Below the pieces are notes generated by a model. That model ran no database searches, was not told where the DNA came from, and saw only the letters and a program-made list of their open reading frames with translations. 7,818 bases of DNA from NCBI GenBank assembly GCA_023435545.1, contig JAEYRQ010000565.1:1-7818 (forward strand), written 5' to 3'. The position numbers and the translations under genes were made by a program. This document shows, piece by piece, positions 1 to 7,818 of this stretch; position 1 is the stretch's first letter; each line of letters begins with the position of its first letter. Origin of the DNA: Pseudomonadota bacterium (GTDB lineage: Bacteria; Pseudomonadota; Alphaproteobacteria; Rhizobiales; Tepidamorphaceae).

Positions 1-3601
<3,601 letters not shown>

Positions 3602-3607
3602 GTCCTG

Positions 3608-3613
3608 CTCCCT
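3608..3613 (-). promoter_or_regulatory. rpoC ribosome binding site
   Basis: On the minus strand the sequence reads AGGGAG, then six bases (CAGGAC), then ATG. This is a strong, well-spaced Shine-Dalgarno site. It fixes the rpoC start at 3601 and shows that rpoC is initiated independently rather than by readthrough from rpoB. Confidence 0.85.
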
Positions 3614-3624
3614 TTGGGCCGGGG

Positions 3625-3643
3625 CCGGGATCGTCGATCCCGG
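3625..3643 (-). other. hairpin in the rpoB-rpoC spacer
   Basis: A perfect inverted repeat CCGGGATC / GATCCCGG has a 3-base loop. In the transcript it forms an 8-bp GC-rich stem, extendable by two pairs beyond one mismatch. It starts 11 bases upstream of the rpoC Shine-Dalgarno site. No T-tract follows it on the minus strand, so it does not look like an intrinsic terminator. It could act as an mRNA stability or processing element, or influence rpoC translation. That role is inference; the structure itself is seen in the sequence. Confidence 0.55.
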
Positions 3644-3682
3644 TCCGGCGGAATAAGAAACGGCGGCTTTCGGTCGCGGCGG

Positions 3683-7021
<3,339 letters not shown>

Positions 7022-7024
7022 CTA
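7022..7024 (-). other. premature in-frame TAG within rpoB
   Basis: The plus-strand bases are CTA, so the minus strand reads TAG between GGC (Gly) and GTG (Val). A single base change at 7024 would restore a sense codon: GAG (Glu), AAG (Lys) or CAG (Gln). Lys is what E. coli beta has here, and from memory alphaproteobacterial proteins often read DTGEVV or DTGKVV. The frame is preserved on both sides. Error, readthrough and reassignment cannot be separated from this window alone. Confidence 0.9.
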
Positions 7025-7818
7025 GCCGGTGTCGGCGTCGACGAGCTCGGACTGCGTCTTCACACCGCGCATGCGCGCCGCATCGAACGGACGGCGCCAG
7101 CCGCCGCCGGGGGCGCGAGTGAGCTCCAGGTGGGTGTAGAAGGTCGAGAGGATCTCCTCGGCATCGAGGCCGAGCGCCAGCAGCAGCGTCGTCACCGGCA
7201 GCTTGCGGCGGCGGTCGATGCGCGCGTGCACGATGTCCTTGGCGTCGAACTCGATGTCGAGCCAGGAGCCGCGGTAGGGAATGATCCGGCCGGCGAACAG
7301 CAGCTTGCCGGAGGAATGCGTCTTGCCCTTGTCGTGGTCGAAGAACACGCCCGGCGAGCGGTGCATCTGCGAGACGATGACGCGCTCTGTGCCGTTGACG
7401 ATGAAGGTGCCGTTGTCGGTCATGAGCGGCATGTCGCCCATGTAGACGTCCTGCTCCTTGATGTCCTTCACCGACTTCGCGCCCGTGTCCTCGTCGACGT
7501 CGAACACGATCAGGCGCAGCGTCACCTTGAGCGGCGCGGCGAACGTCATCCCGCGCTGGCGGCACTCGTCGACGTCGTACTTCGGCGGCTCGAACTCGTA
7601 GCGGACGAACTCCAGCATCGCCGTCTCGGCGAAGTCGGAAATCGGGAAAACGGACGCGAAGACGGCCTGCAGGCCGCTGTCGTCCCGACCGCCGGCAGGG
7701 TCCTCGACCTGCAGGAACTGGTCGTAGGACGCCTTCTGCACCTCGATCAGGTTGGGCAGCGGCGCGCCCTCGCGGATCTTGCCAAAAGTCTTGCGAACGC
7801 GCTTGCGGCCAGTGAAGG
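7022..7818 (-). CDS. rpoB: RNA polymerase subunit beta, N-terminal part (5'-partial), ends at an in-frame TAG
   Basis: This is the 5' part of rpoB. The right edge cuts the gene. The first full codon is TTC at 7816, giving [16 protein letters not shown], and homologues typically begin about four residues earlier (MAxx-FTGRKR). The visible 264 residues cover the start of the beta protrusion and part of the lobe. Strongly conserved stretches include [20 protein letters not shown] (M at residue 126), the following [20 protein letters not shown] ending at residue 171, and [13 protein letters not shown]. The reading then reaches SELVDADTG and stops at TAG, although homology continues in the same frame with [10 protein letters not shown]. 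By alignment to E. coli beta (NGKVYVEKGRRIT), the TAG sits where a lysine occurs. A protein ending here would lack the catalytic lysines, the rifampicin pocket and nearly all contacts with beta-prime, so it could not support transcription alone. Confidence 0.93.
   Translation of the reverse strand, partial: FTGRKRVRKTFGKIREGAPLPNLIEVQKASYDQFLQVEDPAGGRDDSGLQAVFASVFPISDFAETAMLEFVRYEFEPPKYDVDECRQRGMTFAAPLKVTLRLIVFDVDEDTGAKSVKDIKEQDVYMGDMPLMTDNGTFIVNGTERVIVSQMHRSPGVFFDHDKGKTHSSGKLLFAGRIIPYRGSWLDIEFDAKDIVHARIDRRRKLPVTTLLLALGLDAEEILSTFYTHLELTRAPGGGWRRPFDAARMRGVKTQSELVDADTG

Noticed and set aside
3625..3643. Intrinsic terminator between rpoB and rpoC
   Set aside because: The stem is followed on the minus strand by a C/G/A-rich sequence with no T run, and a terminator here would block an essential cotranscribed gene.
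7022..7024. Pyrrolysine or selenocysteine insertion at the stop
   Set aside because: Selenocysteine uses UGA, not UAG. Pyrrolysine is known mainly from methylamine methyltransferases, and this position is an ordinary surface-type residue (Lys in E. coli) with no catalytic role, so neither is favoured.

Overview
This window is the rpoB-rpoC part of an alphaproteobacterial RNA polymerase operon, read entirely on the minus strand (transcription runs from high to low coordinates). The DNA is GC-rich. Both proteins follow the alphaproteobacterial pattern. The order Hyphomicrobiales, or something close to it, is my best guess from the RpoB length of about 1,380 residues and the motif wording, but I could not run a database comparison.

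Layout along transcription: (1) 7818 to 3683 is rpoB, the beta subunit. It lacks only about four N-terminal codons, which lie beyond the right edge. (2) 3682 to 3602 is an 81-base spacer with a perfect 8-bp hairpin and a clear ribosome binding site. (3) 3601 to 1 is rpoC, the beta-prime subunit. It covers the first 1,200 codons and is cut by the left edge, so roughly 200 C-terminal residues are missing. No other genes, RNAs, mobile elements or CRISPR repeats were found. The many other open frames are GC-rich shadows of these two genes.

The one real surprise is an in-frame TAG at 7022-7024, about codon 269 of rpoB. The reading frame is unshifted on both sides and homology continues across it, so a single base separates this from an intact essential gene. 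The likeliest explanation is a base-call or assembly error. Less likely alternatives are UAG readthrough, UAG reassignment, or a beta subunit made in two pieces.

A related point is that rpoB and rpoC lie in the same frame and the spacer has no stop. The whole 7.8-kb frame is therefore open except for two codons, both TAG: the internal one and the normal rpoB stop. If UAG were sense in this organism, one RpoB-RpoC fusion would result. The well-placed rpoC ribosome binding site and the normal end of RpoB argue that the second TAG is a true stop.

Beta and beta-prime together form the catalytic core of RNA polymerase, with the alpha dimer, omega and a sigma factor encoded elsewhere. I see no undescribed system here. 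The value of the window lies in resolving the TAG.
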